Shown here: positions 42,306 to 50,063 of the stretch, piece after piece
Numbering within the stretch: the first letter of the stretch is position 1
How the letters are laid out: the number at the start of each line of letters is the position of its first letter
NCBI RefSeq assembly: GCF_042683125.1
Contig: NZ_JBHUIY010000001.1
Span: 161,670 to 225,669 of the forward strand
Direction of reading: 5' to 3'
From: Phaeospirillum tilakii
GTDB taxonomy: Bacteria > Pseudomonadota > Alphaproteobacteria > Rhodospirillales > Magnetospirillaceae
Length of the DNA: 64,000 bases
Notes under the pieces: model-generated
What the model saw: only the letters and a program-made list of their open reading frames with translations
Databases searched by the model: none
Told to the model about the DNA's origin: nothing
Program-made: the position numbers and the translations under genes

Positions 42306-43073
42306 TCAGACGCGGCGGTGAACGACCAGCCCGCCGGGAGCCTGACAGATCGGGGTCAGCTCGATCCGGCCGATATTGACGTGGGGCGGCTGGCTGGCGG
42401 CCCACACCACCGTCTCGGCGATGTCCTCGGCGGTCAGCGGCTCGGTGCCGGCATAGACCTGGGCGGCGCGGCCCTCGTCGCCGTGGAAGCGGACCTGGGA
42501 GAATTCCGAGCCGCCGCACAGGCCGGGCTCGATGTTGGTGACCCGCAGCCGGGTGGCGACCAGATCGGCCTGGAGATTGTAGGAAAACTGGGCCACCGCC
42601 GCCTTGGTGGCGCCATAGACGTTGCCGCCGGGATAGGGATGGCTGCCGGCGACCGAGCCGATATTGACGATGTGGCCGCGGTCGCGCGCCACCATCCCCG
42701 GCAGCACCGCGCGGGTGACCTGGACCAGCCCGCGCAGGTTGGTGTCGATCATGGTGTCCCAATCGTCGGGATCGGCCCGGTCGGCGCGGTCGAGTCCCAG
42801 AGCCAGCCCGGCATTGTTGACCAGCAGGTCGATCGCGGCGAAGGCCGGCGGCAGGGCGGCGACGAAGGCGGCGATCGCGGCGCGGTCGCGCACGTCGAGC
42901 GGGGCGGCATGGACCGGCGCCGGGGCCAGTTCGGCGGCGAGGGCGGCGAGGCGGTCGGCGCGGCGGCCGCACAGCACCAGCCGGGCGCCCAGCGCGGCGA
43001 AGCGGCGGGCGATGGCGGTGCCGAAGCCGGCGGTGGCGCCGGTGATCATCACGGTGCGGTCGGTCCAGCTCAT
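42306..43073 (-). CDS. Short-chain dehydrogenase/reductase, YdfG-like
   Basis: 255 residues. Rossmann motif T-G-A-T-A-G-F-G near 11-18, N-N-A-G near 87, catalytic Ser in I-G-S-V-A-G near 138, Y-G-A-T-K with Tyr153 and Lys157. R39-R40 after the second strand suggests NADPH. Closest in layout to YdfG-type 3-hydroxy acid or malonic semialdehyde dehydrogenases, but substrate is not certain. Confidence 0.87.
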   Translation of the reverse strand: MSWTDRTVMITGATAGFGTAIARRFAALGARLVLCGRRADRLAALAAELAPAPVHAAPLDVRDRAAIAAFVAALPPAFAAIDLLVNNAGLALGLDRADRADPDDWDTMIDTNLRGLVQVTRAVLPGMVARDRGHIVNIGSVAGSHPYPGGNVYGATKAAVAQFSYNLQADLVATRLRVTNIEPGLCGGSEFSQVRFHGDEGRAAQVYAGTEPLTAEDIAETVVWAASQPPHVNIGRIELTPICQAPGGLVVHRRV

Positions 43074-43099
43074 GGCATCTCCTTGGCGCGGCCGGCGGT

Positions 43100-43753
43100 T
43101 CAGGGCTGCATCTTGCTCGACGGCGGCGGCGGCAGCGGCCGGCGCGGATCGGAATCCCGCACCATCGCCAGATGCGGCGCCGGGGCGAGCGGGCCGTCGA
43201 TCTTCCAGACATAGACCCGGTAGGCGCCGAACTGCCGCACCTCGGTGGCGTTGTGATCGACCACGTTGGCGTCGGTGGTGATGCGGAACTCGCCTTCCAT
43301 CGTCAGTCCGAGCTCGGCCAGGGTCTGGGCATCGGACGGGCGCAGACTGTTGGCGGTGACGACGATGCCGCCGTTCTGCAAGGCCCGCAGCATCAGGATG
43401 CGGGCATCGCGGCGGATCAGCGCCACCAACTGAACCTGCCCGAGCCGGCCGGCGCGTTCATATTCGACCGCGAAGCGGCCGCGGCCGCGCGATTCGATCT
43501 TGCGGAAGGCGATGTCGCGGGAGAGATCCTTGCGGATGTTCTCGATCTTCTCCGCCTCGTTGTCCGGGGTGATCTTGCCGGTGCGGTAATCGTCGAGAAT
43601 CGGCGCCCACATCAGGTCGCCCTTGTAGGTCAGGTCGTAATCGCCGAAGCGCGACAGCCGCAGCTCGGCGCGGAACTTGTCGGGGATGTAGCAGGACGAC
43701 AGCGTCAGCAGCACTGCCACCGCCATCAGCCGTTTCAGCCAGTCAGCCGCCAC
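43100..43753 (-). CDS. Lipoprotein of unknown function
   Basis: 217 residues from GTG 43753, which follows GGGAGGGG and overlaps the end of mazG by 11 bases. The lipobox L-S-S-C puts the lipidated Cys near 21, preceded by V-A-V-L-L-T-L. The mature part has no recognised domain; it is rich in charged residues with alternating strands, ending in a Pro-rich tail (P-L-P-P-P-P-S-S-K). Probably periplasmic. Co-transcribed with mazG. Confidence 0.72.
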   Translation of the reverse strand: MAADWLKRLMAVAVLLTLSSCYIPDKFRAELRLSRFGDYDLTYKGDLMWAPILDDYRTGKITPDNEAEKIENIRKDLSRDIAFRKIESRGRGRFAVEYERAGRLGQVQLVALIRRDARILMLRALQNGGIVVTANSLRPSDAQTLAELGLTMEGEFRITTDANVVDHNATEVRQFGAYRVYVWKIDGPLAPAPHLAMVRDSDPRRPLPPPPSSKMQP

Positions 43754-44555
43754 CGGCCCCTCCCGCCTTCGGTTCCAGACGCTTGGCAGCCTGCCACAAC
43801 GCCTCCATTTCGTCGAGCGAGGCGGCGGCCGGGTCGCGCCCCTCGGCGCGCAGGGCGGCCTCGATGTGGCGGAAACGGCGCTCGAACTTTTCGTTGGCGC
43901 GGGCCAGGGCGCGGTCGGGATCGATCGCCAGCTTGCGGGCGAGGTTGACGCAGACGAACAGCAGGTCGCCGACCTCGTCCTCGACCCGGTCGGGATCGGC
44001 GCCGGTGTCGAGTTCGGCCACCACCTCGCCCGCTTCCTCCTCCAGCTTGGCGAGGATGGCGCGGGGATCGTCCCAGTCGAAGCCGACCCGGGCGGCGCGG
44101 CGTTGCAGCTTGACCGCGCGGGTCAGCGGCGGCAGGGCGCGGGCGATGCCGTCGAGCACCCCGTTGCCCCCGGCGGCGGCGCGCTCGGCCTGCTTGATCT
44201 CCTCCCAGCCCGGCGGCGGGGTGCCGTCGGCGGCGAACAGATGGGGGTGGCGGCGCACCATCTTGTCGGCGATCGCGGTCGCTACCGCGTCGAAATCGAA
44301 CCGGCCGCTTTCCTCGGCGATGCGGGCGTGGAACACCACCTGGAACAGCAGGTCGCCCAGTTCCTCCTTCAGCGCGGCGACGTCGTCGCGGGCGATGGCG
44401 TCGGCGACCTCGTAGGCCTCCTCGATGGTGTAGGGAGCGATGCTGGCCCAATTCTGTTCGCGGTCCCACGGGCAGCCCTGCTCGGGGTGGCGCAGACGCG
44501 CCATCAGCGCCAGCAGGCGGTCGATCGGGCGGGAAGGGTGATCCATCGGCGGCAT
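43743..44555 (-). CDS. mazG: Nucleoside triphosphate pyrophosphohydrolase MazG
   Basis: 270 residues; hydrolyses dNTPs and NTPs to monophosphates. Two MazG domains, each with the E-E-x-x-E and E-x-x-D metal motifs: Y-T-I-E-E-A-Y-E-V-A-D-A-I with E-L-G-D-L-L-F-Q near 40-70, and E-E-E-A-G-E-V-V-A-E-L-D with D-E-V-G-D-L-L-F near 185-215. H-P-E-Q-G-C-P-W-D near the start is the family opening. Divergent from draT. Confidence 0.95.
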   Translation of the reverse strand: MPPMDHPSRPIDRLLALMARLRHPEQGCPWDREQNWASIAPYTIEEAYEVADAIARDDVAALKEELGDLLFQVVFHARIAEESGRFDFDAVATAIADKMVRRHPHLFAADGTPPPGWEEIKQAERAAAGGNGVLDGIARALPPLTRAVKLQRRAARVGFDWDDPRAILAKLEEEAGEVVAELDTGADPDRVEDEVGDLLFVCVNLARKLAIDPDRALARANEKFERRFRHIEAALRAEGRDPAAASLDEMEALWQAAKRLEPKAGGAGGG

Positions 44556-44683
44556 CGGTCCTCGGGGGGGAAGGGTGGGGCGATCCTAGCACCCGGCGGC
44601 GGCGAGGCAAGAGGCTGGCGAACCGCAAAACAGGCTGGCCGCGCCGCCGCCGCTGTGACACTTTTGCGGCGGGGGAGGGGAGC

Positions 44684-45514
44684 ATGGACCAAGTCATCAC
44701 CCGCAAGGGCAGCCACGGCCACAGCACCAATCTGGTCGGGCTGCCGACCGGCCTGCTCGGCAGTCCGGCCTTCAACGATCTGCCGCGCCCGCTGCACATC
44801 TCCGGGGTGCGCGAGATGAACCGCGGCCTGTTCCAGATGCTGGGACGCTCCGACGGCCGGCACGAGGCGGCCGACGCCTTTTCCAAATACATGACGGCGA
44901 TGTTCGGCATCGACCCCGAGCAGCGCACCACGGTCGAGCCGGCCGGCGGCATCCCGCGCCCCTACCGCGCCAGCTTCATCCGCCTGCTGCTGGGCTGGGG
45001 CTATGATTCGAACTCGGCCGAGGGGGCGGTGCTGAAGGGCTGGGTCGAAAGCCGGTTCGGGCTGGTGCCGACCTTCCACCGCGAGCCGATCCGCGACACC
45101 GATTCGCCGGCCTGGGACGCCTATGTCGATCAGAAGATGGCCAGCAAGTTCCACAACAACTCGATCTGGGCCCAACTCGACATCCTCTACGAATATTGCC
45201 AGTGGGCGATCACCAGCGGCACCGCCCCGCTGGGCGAGCACATCACCCTCTATCGCGGGGTCAATTCGTTCGAGGAACACCAGATCGTCGAACGGCTCGA
45301 CCGCCGCAGCGTGGTGATGCGCTTCAACAATCTCGGTTCGTTCAGCAGCGACCGCGAGGTGGCCGACTGTTTCGGCGAAACCATCCTCACCGTGCGGGTG
45401 CCGACGGTCAAGGTGTTGTTCTTCAACGCCCTGCTGCCGCTCTATCCGCTGAAGGGCGAGGCGGAATATCTGGTGATCGGCGGCGATTACCGGGTCACCG
45501 CCGACAAGATCTGA
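44684..45514 (+). CDS. draT: NAD(+)--dinitrogenase-reductase ADP-ribosyltransferase
   Basis: 276 residues. DraT switches nitrogenase off by ADP-ribosylating Arg of the Fe protein (NifH) when ammonium appears or light is lost. The family opening G-H-S-T-N-L-V-G-L-P-T-G-L-L and F-N-D-L-P-R-P-L-H-I are present. ART-fold residues: Arg in L-Y-R-G-V-N near 191, S-F-S-S-D near 222, and E-x-E in G-E-A-E-Y near 259. Its normal partner draG, for removal of ADP-ribose, is not downstream; a methyltransferase gene follows after 4 bases. Confidence 0.95.
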   Translation: MDQVITRKGSHGHSTNLVGLPTGLLGSPAFNDLPRPLHISGVREMNRGLFQMLGRSDGRHEAADAFSKYMTAMFGIDPEQRTTVEPAGGIPRPYRASFIRLLLGWGYDSNSAEGAVLKGWVESRFGLVPTFHREPIRDTDSPAWDAYVDQKMASKFHNNSIWAQLDILYEYCQWAITSGTAPLGEHITLYRGVNSFEEHQIVERLDRRSVVMRFNNLGSFSSDREVADCFGETILTVRVPTVKVLFFNALLPLYPLKGEAEYLVIGGDYRVTADKI

Positions 45515-45518
45515 GCCG

Positions 45519-46532
45519 ATGAGCGATCCCGTCCTCAAGGCGCTGCTGCTGCCGCTGGCGCGCGGCCTGCTCGATGGACCGGCCGACGGCCGGGCGGCGC
45601 TGCTGCGGGCCGAGCCCGACCCGGCCCTGCCGCCCGGGTTGCTGTGCGAGCAGAGCTTCAAGCCGGCCCACGACGCCCTCGCCGCCGCCGGGGCCACCGT
45701 CACCCGCCGGATCGAGGGGGATTTCGACCTGATCCTGTGCCGGCTGACCGGCGACAAGGCGGAGAACCGCGCCAACCTCGCCCGCGCCTGGAGCCACCTT
45801 GTCCCCGGCGGGATCCTGCTGGCCGGCGGGGCCAAGGACAGCGGCGCCGCCAGCCTGGAGGCCGAGGTTGCCGCCGTGCTGCCGCTGGCCGGCAGCCTCG
45901 CCAAGCATCATTGCCGGCTGTTCTGGCTGCGCCGCACCGAGGCCGATCTGCCGCCCGGCTGGGCCGACTGGCGCGACGCCGCCCGGCCGGCGCCCCATCC
46001 CGGCCCCGGCTTCCTGACCCGGCCGGGGATGTTCAGTTGGCGCGAGATCGACCCCGGCTCGCGCCTGCTGGCCGAATCCCTGCCGGAGGATCTGGCCGGA
46101 CGCGGCGCCGATCTCGGCGCCGGCTGGGGCTATCTCGCGGTCGAGACCCTGCGCCGCGCCGCCCCCGCCACCCGGCTCGACCTCTACGAGGCCGAGGCGC
46201 TGGCGCTCGATGCCGCCGCCGTGGCACTCGATCAGGCCGGGTTTGCTTCTCGCGCCAGCCTGCATTGGTGGGATGTCGCCGCCAGCCCGTTGCCGGCGCG
46301 GGCCTATGATTTCGTGGTGATGAACCCGCCGTTCCATCGCGGCAAGACCACCGATGTCGCCCTCGGTCAGGCCTTCATCGCCCAGGCCGCCGCCACCCTG
46401 CGCCCCGGCGGCCGCCTGCTGCTGGTCGCCAACCGCCAGTTGCCCTACGAACGGATCCTGGCCGAGCGTTTCGCCCAGGTGAGTCAACTGGCCGAGACCG
46501 GGCTCTACAAGGTGATCGCCGCGCGGCGCTGA
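45519..46532 (+). CDS. RsmC/RlmG-like class I SAM methyltransferase
   Basis: 337 residues with two Rossmann-like halves. The C-terminal half is catalytic: G-A-D-L-G-A-G-W-G-Y near 197 (SAM site) and M-N-P-P-F-H near 268, the N-P-P-F signature of guanine N2 methylases. The degenerate N-terminal half matches RsmC, which makes m2G1207 in 16S rRNA. The specific target is uncertain. It starts 4 bases after draT and is likely co-transcribed. Confidence 0.88.
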   Translation: MSDPVLKALLLPLARGLLDGPADGRAALLRAEPDPALPPGLLCEQSFKPAHDALAAAGATVTRRIEGDFDLILCRLTGDKAENRANLARAWSHLVPGGILLAGGAKDSGAASLEAEVAAVLPLAGSLAKHHCRLFWLRRTEADLPPGWADWRDAARPAPHPGPGFLTRPGMFSWREIDPGSRLLAESLPEDLAGRGADLGAGWGYLAVETLRRAAPATRLDLYEAEALALDAAAVALDQAGFASRASLHWWDVAASPLPARAYDFVVMNPPFHRGKTTDVALGQAFIAQAAATLRPGGRLLLVANRQLPYERILAERFAQVSQLAETGLYKVIAARR

Positions 46533-46540
46533 GGCTTGAT

Positions 46541-46723
46541 GCGGGCTCCGCCCGCGCCCGCCAAGGGCCGAGGGCCCTTGGATCCCATAAAGTTTTTCGG
46601 CATGGCGTCGCGCCGGAACCGCCATCCTGGCAGACCAGGTGCTGGGCGAGCTTTTCCGCGCTTGATGAGGAATGAGCGGGATCCAAGGGCCTTCGGCCCT
46701 TGGCGGGTGCGGGCAGAGCCCGC
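46541..46723. repeat. Family A inverted repeat pair (A7)
   Basis: The units at 46541-46586 and 46678-46723 face each other across 91 bases. The left has GCCAAGGGCCGAGGGCCCTTGG and the right CCAAGGGCCTTCGGCCCTTGG. They lie between convergent genes and include the end of both transcripts. Confidence 0.88.
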
Positions 46724-46732
46724 GAAAGCGCG

Positions 46733-47575
46733 TCAGCGCTCCGCCAGCAGTGCCGCGAGATAGTCGCTTTCGCGCCGAGCGCTGATCGCCGCGAACCCGC
46801 GTTGTTCCAATTCGGCGCGGGCCGCCTCGTCGGCGATCAAGCTGGCGCAGGTCTCGGCCAATTGGTCATAGGCCGCCCCGGCCACCGCCGCGCGCAGGTC
46901 GGGATCGATTTCGGTGTCGGGGGTCAGCTCGGTCACCACCGCCTTGCGGTTGGCGAGCAGGTAGGAGACCCGGACCACCTCGAACACCTGGGCCTGATGC
47001 TTGTGCAGGTTGATCACCAGCTTGGCGCGGGCGATCAGGCCGTCGCGCTCGGCGCCGTAGCAGCCGAACACCGCCGCCACCTTGAGGCCGCGATCCTGGA
47101 TCGCCTTCAGCGCCACCCGGCGATGCTCGTTGACCGCGCCGTAGAACAGCACGTCGATGTCCTGCAAAGGGGCGGGGCGGATCCGGCTCATCTCCGGCAC
47201 GGTGCCGACCGGCAGCAGGTGGAACCGCCCCCGCACGCCGAGTTCGGCCAGCTTGTCGAGGTTGCGCCGGCTGTAATCCCAGGTCTCGAAGCGGGCAAAG
47301 GCGGTGCGGAGCTGCGGCGCCCATTCGAACAGATGCGGCTCGACCTGTTCGAGATTGTAGAACACCGTTCCCGCCGGCAACCCGTCCAGCATCGCCTCGG
47401 GCAGCAGATGGCCGCCGAGCAGGATGTTGGTGGCGTCGGGGGCGAACTGGTTGACCACCAGCGGCGCGGCATGGCCGAGCGCGCGCAGCCCGCAGGCCAC
47501 CGTCTCGGCGATCTCGGCCAGCGCGCCGGCATGGCGATAGCCCGGCGGCGACAGCAGCACGACCTGGAACTTCAT
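46733..47575 (-). CDS. CgeB-like glycosyltransferase family protein
   Basis: 280 residues. An N-terminal Rossmann-like half (M-K-F-Q-V-V-L-L-S-P-P-G), I-D-V-L-F-Y-G-A-V-N-E-H-R-R near 140-153 and V-F-G-C-Y-G near 168 are followed by the nucleotide-sugar half with I-N-L-H-K-H and E-V-V-R-V-S-Y-L-L-A-N-R-K-A-V-V near 200-220. This is the layout of CgeB/YkvP-type GT-B enzymes. Acceptor unknown. It starts 15 bases after the fructosamine-kinase-like gene. Confidence 0.7.
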   Translation of the reverse strand: MKFQVVLLSPPGYRHAGALAEIAETVACGLRALGHAAPLVVNQFAPDATNILLGGHLLPEAMLDGLPAGTVFYNLEQVEPHLFEWAPQLRTAFARFETWDYSRRNLDKLAELGVRGRFHLLPVGTVPEMSRIRPAPLQDIDVLFYGAVNEHRRVALKAIQDRGLKVAAVFGCYGAERDGLIARAKLVINLHKHQAQVFEVVRVSYLLANRKAVVTELTPDTEIDPDLRAAVAGAAYDQLAETCASLIADEAARAELEQRGFAAISARRESDYLAALLAER

Positions 47576-47590
47576 CCCTGGCGGTTCCTT

Positions 47591-48451
47591 CTATTCCCAC
47601 CGCGCCACGATCCGCGCGACCGGCTCGAGATAGGACGAGCCGAACAGGCGGACATGGACCAGCAGCGGCCATAACAGATACAGATCCTTGCGCTCCTCCC
47701 AGAAGCCGGGGCGGATCGGGCGCAGGCGGTGATATTCCTCGAAGAAGGCCGGGCCGAAGCTGCCGAACAGGGTGCCGAAGGCGAGATCCATCTCCGGGTC
47801 GGCGAAATACAGCGCCGGATCGATGAAGGCGGCGACCGTGCCGGCCCGGCACAGGATGTTGCCGCTCCAGGCATCGCCATGGACCAGCCCCGGCCGGGCC
47901 GGCGGGTCGAGGATTTGGTCGAGCCGGGCGCCGAGGCGTTCGATCCGGCCCAGTAGCGACGCCGGCAGCCGCCCGGCTTCGTGGGCGCGGCGGGCCATGT
48001 CGCCCAGGCGGCGGTCGCGGTAGAAGGCGACCCAGTCGGGATCCGGGGTGTTGAGCTGGGCCAGCCCGCCGATCACCGTGTCGCGCTCCAGCCCGTAGGA
48101 TGGGGCGGTGATCGCGTGCAGCGCGGCCAGGGCGCGGGCCGCGTCGGCCTGGGCGGCGGCGTCGAGCCCGCCCGCTGTCTCGACATGGGCCATCAGCAGC
48201 AGGTCGTCGTCGCCCTCCTCCAGCGCCGGCACCGGCAAAGCGGTGTTGCTGGCGAGGAAGCGCAGCATCCAGGCCTCCGGCTCCAGCCCGGGGCCGAGCT
48301 TGGCGACCCGCCGGCTGCCATCGTCGAGGGTCAGCAGCAGCACCGTGCCGACCGAGCCGCCGGCCAGCGGCCGGGCGGCGCGGACCGCCCGGCCGGTGAT
48401 GGCGGCGACGCGGGCGGCCAGCGCCGCCGGCAGCCCCGCCGCCGCGCTCAT
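47591..48451 (-). CDS. Fructosamine kinase family protein
   Basis: 286 residues; the family phosphorylates sugar lysine adducts, which then decay, repairing glycated proteins. Kinase-like motifs: G-G-S-V-G-T-V-L near 32, catalytic H-G-D-A-W-S-G-N near 199 and F-I-D-P-A near 217. ATG 48451 overlaps the phosphatase stop by 4 bases. In many bacteria this family is paired with a low-molecular-weight phosphatase, as here. Confidence 0.88.
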   Translation of the reverse strand: MSAAAGLPAALAARVAAITGRAVRAARPLAGGSVGTVLLLTLDDGSRRVAKLGPGLEPEAWMLRFLASNTALPVPALEEGDDDLLLMAHVETAGGLDAAAQADAARALAALHAITAPSYGLERDTVIGGLAQLNTPDPDWVAFYRDRRLGDMARRAHEAGRLPASLLGRIERLGARLDQILDPPARPGLVHGDAWSGNILCRAGTVAAFIDPALYFADPEMDLAFGTLFGSFGPAFFEEYHRLRPIRPGFWEERKDLYLLWPLLVHVRLFGSSYLEPVARIVARWE

Positions 48452-48921
48452 CGTCCCCCGGCGGCGAGATGGTCGAGCAGGGCGGTGCTGCCGGCCTCGA
48501 TCAGGTCGAGCACATGCTCGAACGCCCCGGGCCCGTCGTAATAGGGATCGGGCACCTCGTCGGCGCCGAGCCCGGGACAGAACGACAGGAACAGCGCCAG
48601 CCGGTCGCGCCGCTCGATTGGGGCGAGGCGGACCAGCCGCGCCAGATGGTCGCGGTCCATCGCCAGCAGCAGGTCGAAGCGGTCGAAATCCTCGATCGCC
48701 ACCTTGCGCGCCCGGAGCGGCCGCAGGTCGAACCCGCGCCGGGCGGCGGTGGCGATCGAGCGCGCATCCGGCGGCTCGCCGATGTGATAGGCGTGGGTGC
48801 CGGCGGAATCCGCCTCGATCCGGTGCTCCAGCCCGCGCCGTTCGACCAGGGCGCGGAACACCCCCTCGGCGGTGGGGGAACGGCAGATATTGCCGGTGCA
48901 GACGAACAGGACCTTGACCAT
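48448..48921 (-). CDS. Low-molecular-weight protein-tyrosine phosphatase family protein
   Basis: 157 residues. The C-x5-R loop is Cys8-T-G-N-I-C-Arg14-S-P, and the general acid Asp is in V-P-D-P-Y-Y-D-G near 125. Both catalytic motifs are complete. Overlaps the next gene by 4 bases; the pairing suggests that it removes phosphate from products of the fructosamine-kinase-like enzyme (inference), though tyrosine phosphatase activity is equally possible. Confidence 0.93.
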   Translation of the reverse strand: MVKVLFVCTGNICRSPTAEGVFRALVERRGLEHRIEADSAGTHAYHIGEPPDARSIATAARRGFDLRPLRARKVAIEDFDRFDLLLAMDRDHLARLVRLAPIERRDRLALFLSFCPGLGADEVPDPYYDGPGAFEHVLDLIEAGSTALLDHLAAGGR

Positions 48922-48979
48922 CGTGGCTTTCCGGTTTTCGATCGGGCGGGCCAGTATAGCGCAGGGGAGCCAACGCGCC

Positions 48980-49705
48980 ATGTCCCACCCATCCGCCCCG
49001 GGCCGGATCGTTGTCCTGACCGGCGCCGGGATTTCCAAGGAATCCGGCCTCGACACCTTCCGCGATCAGGGCGGGCTGTGGGCGCAGATGCGGGTCGAGG
49101 ACGTCGCCTCGATCGAGGGCTATCGCCGCGATCCCGATCTGGTCCAGCATTTCTACAACACCCGCCGGCGCGAACTCGGCACCGGCCGGGTCGAGCCCAA
49201 TCCGGCCCATCTCGCCCTGGCCCGGCTCGAACGCGAATGGCCGGGCGAGGTGCTGGTGGTGACCCAGAACGTCGATGACCTGCACGAGCGCGCCGGCAGC
49301 GTCAACCTGATCCACATGCATGGCGAATTGCTGAAGGTCCGGTGCGAACGCTGTGACCGTCCGCTGCCCTGGCGCGAAGACGTCACCCGCGCCAGCCTTT
49401 GCCCCGATTGCGGCCGCGCCGGCACCCTGCGCCCCCACATCGTCTGGTTCGGCGAGGTGCCGTTCGAGATGGACCGCATCATCGCCGCGCTCGAACGCTG
49501 CGCCCTGTTCGTCTCGATCGGCACCTCCGGCCATGTCTATCCCGCCGCCGGCTTTGTCGCGGCGGTGCGGCAGGCCGGGCGGGCCCACGCCGTCGAACTC
49601 AACCTCGAACCGTCGCGCGGCGCCAGCCTGTTCCACGAGGTCCGCACCGGGCCGGCTTCGGAAACCGTTCCCGCCTTCGTCGCGGGTCTGCTCGCCGGCC
49701 TCTGA
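48980..49705 (+). CDS. cobB: NAD-dependent protein deacylase, sirtuin class III (CobB-like)
   Basis: 241 residues. NAD site T-G-A-G-I-S-K-E-S-G-L at 14-24 and T-Q-N-V-D-D-L-H near 95-102; catalytic His114; zinc Cys at 122, 125, 141 and 144. Tyr59-x-x-Arg62 in F-Y-N-T-R-R is the pair that marks desuccinylase/demalonylase sirtuins. ATG 48980 was chosen for the canonical start; it is divergent from the phosphatase gene. Confidence 0.94.
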   Translation: MSHPSAPGRIVVLTGAGISKESGLDTFRDQGGLWAQMRVEDVASIEGYRRDPDLVQHFYNTRRRELGTGRVEPNPAHLALARLEREWPGEVLVVTQNVDDLHERAGSVNLIHMHGELLKVRCERCDRPLPWREDVTRASLCPDCGRAGTLRPHIVWFGEVPFEMDRIIAALERCALFVSIGTSGHVYPAAGFVAAVRQAGRAHAVELNLEPSRGASLFHEVRTGPASETVPAFVAGLLAGL

Positions 49706-50063
49706 TCGGCCGGGGCGACGCTCCGGCCCCCTCTTCCCGTTCCAAGGGTATCCGTGGCGGCACCTGGCCGCCCGCCGCCGCTTTGTCCGAGCCCTGGGGA
49801 ACGGCGGAACAATTTTCAAATAAACGCACTGTAAAATTTTCTATAAATAATAGTTAACGGCGGTCTGGCGGTGTGATCTTCACGCCTTGCGGCTTTCGAA
49901 GTGTGATGAATCCCGCTATTGTGGTGGTCGTTCTTGCAGGGCGGCGGATCGGCGGAATCATTTACAGTGTATTTTATTATTTTTATTTCCGGCGGTACCG
50001 CTCGCCCGCGCAAGCTGACCTGATCGGCCGGATCGGCCGGGTGCCTGGCTTCAGGAGAGGGCG
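49706..50063. other. Intergenic AT-rich patch upstream of the caspase-WD40 gene
   Basis: 358 bases without a credible gene. From about 49805 to 49990 it is much richer in A and T than anything nearby (TTTTCTATAAATAATAG and TATTTTATTATTTTTATTT). It could hold a promoter or nucleoid-protein binding sites for the next gene, or mark an insertion joint. A weak GGCCGG/CCGGCC hairpin (49707-49725) follows the sirtuin stop. Confidence 0.6.
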
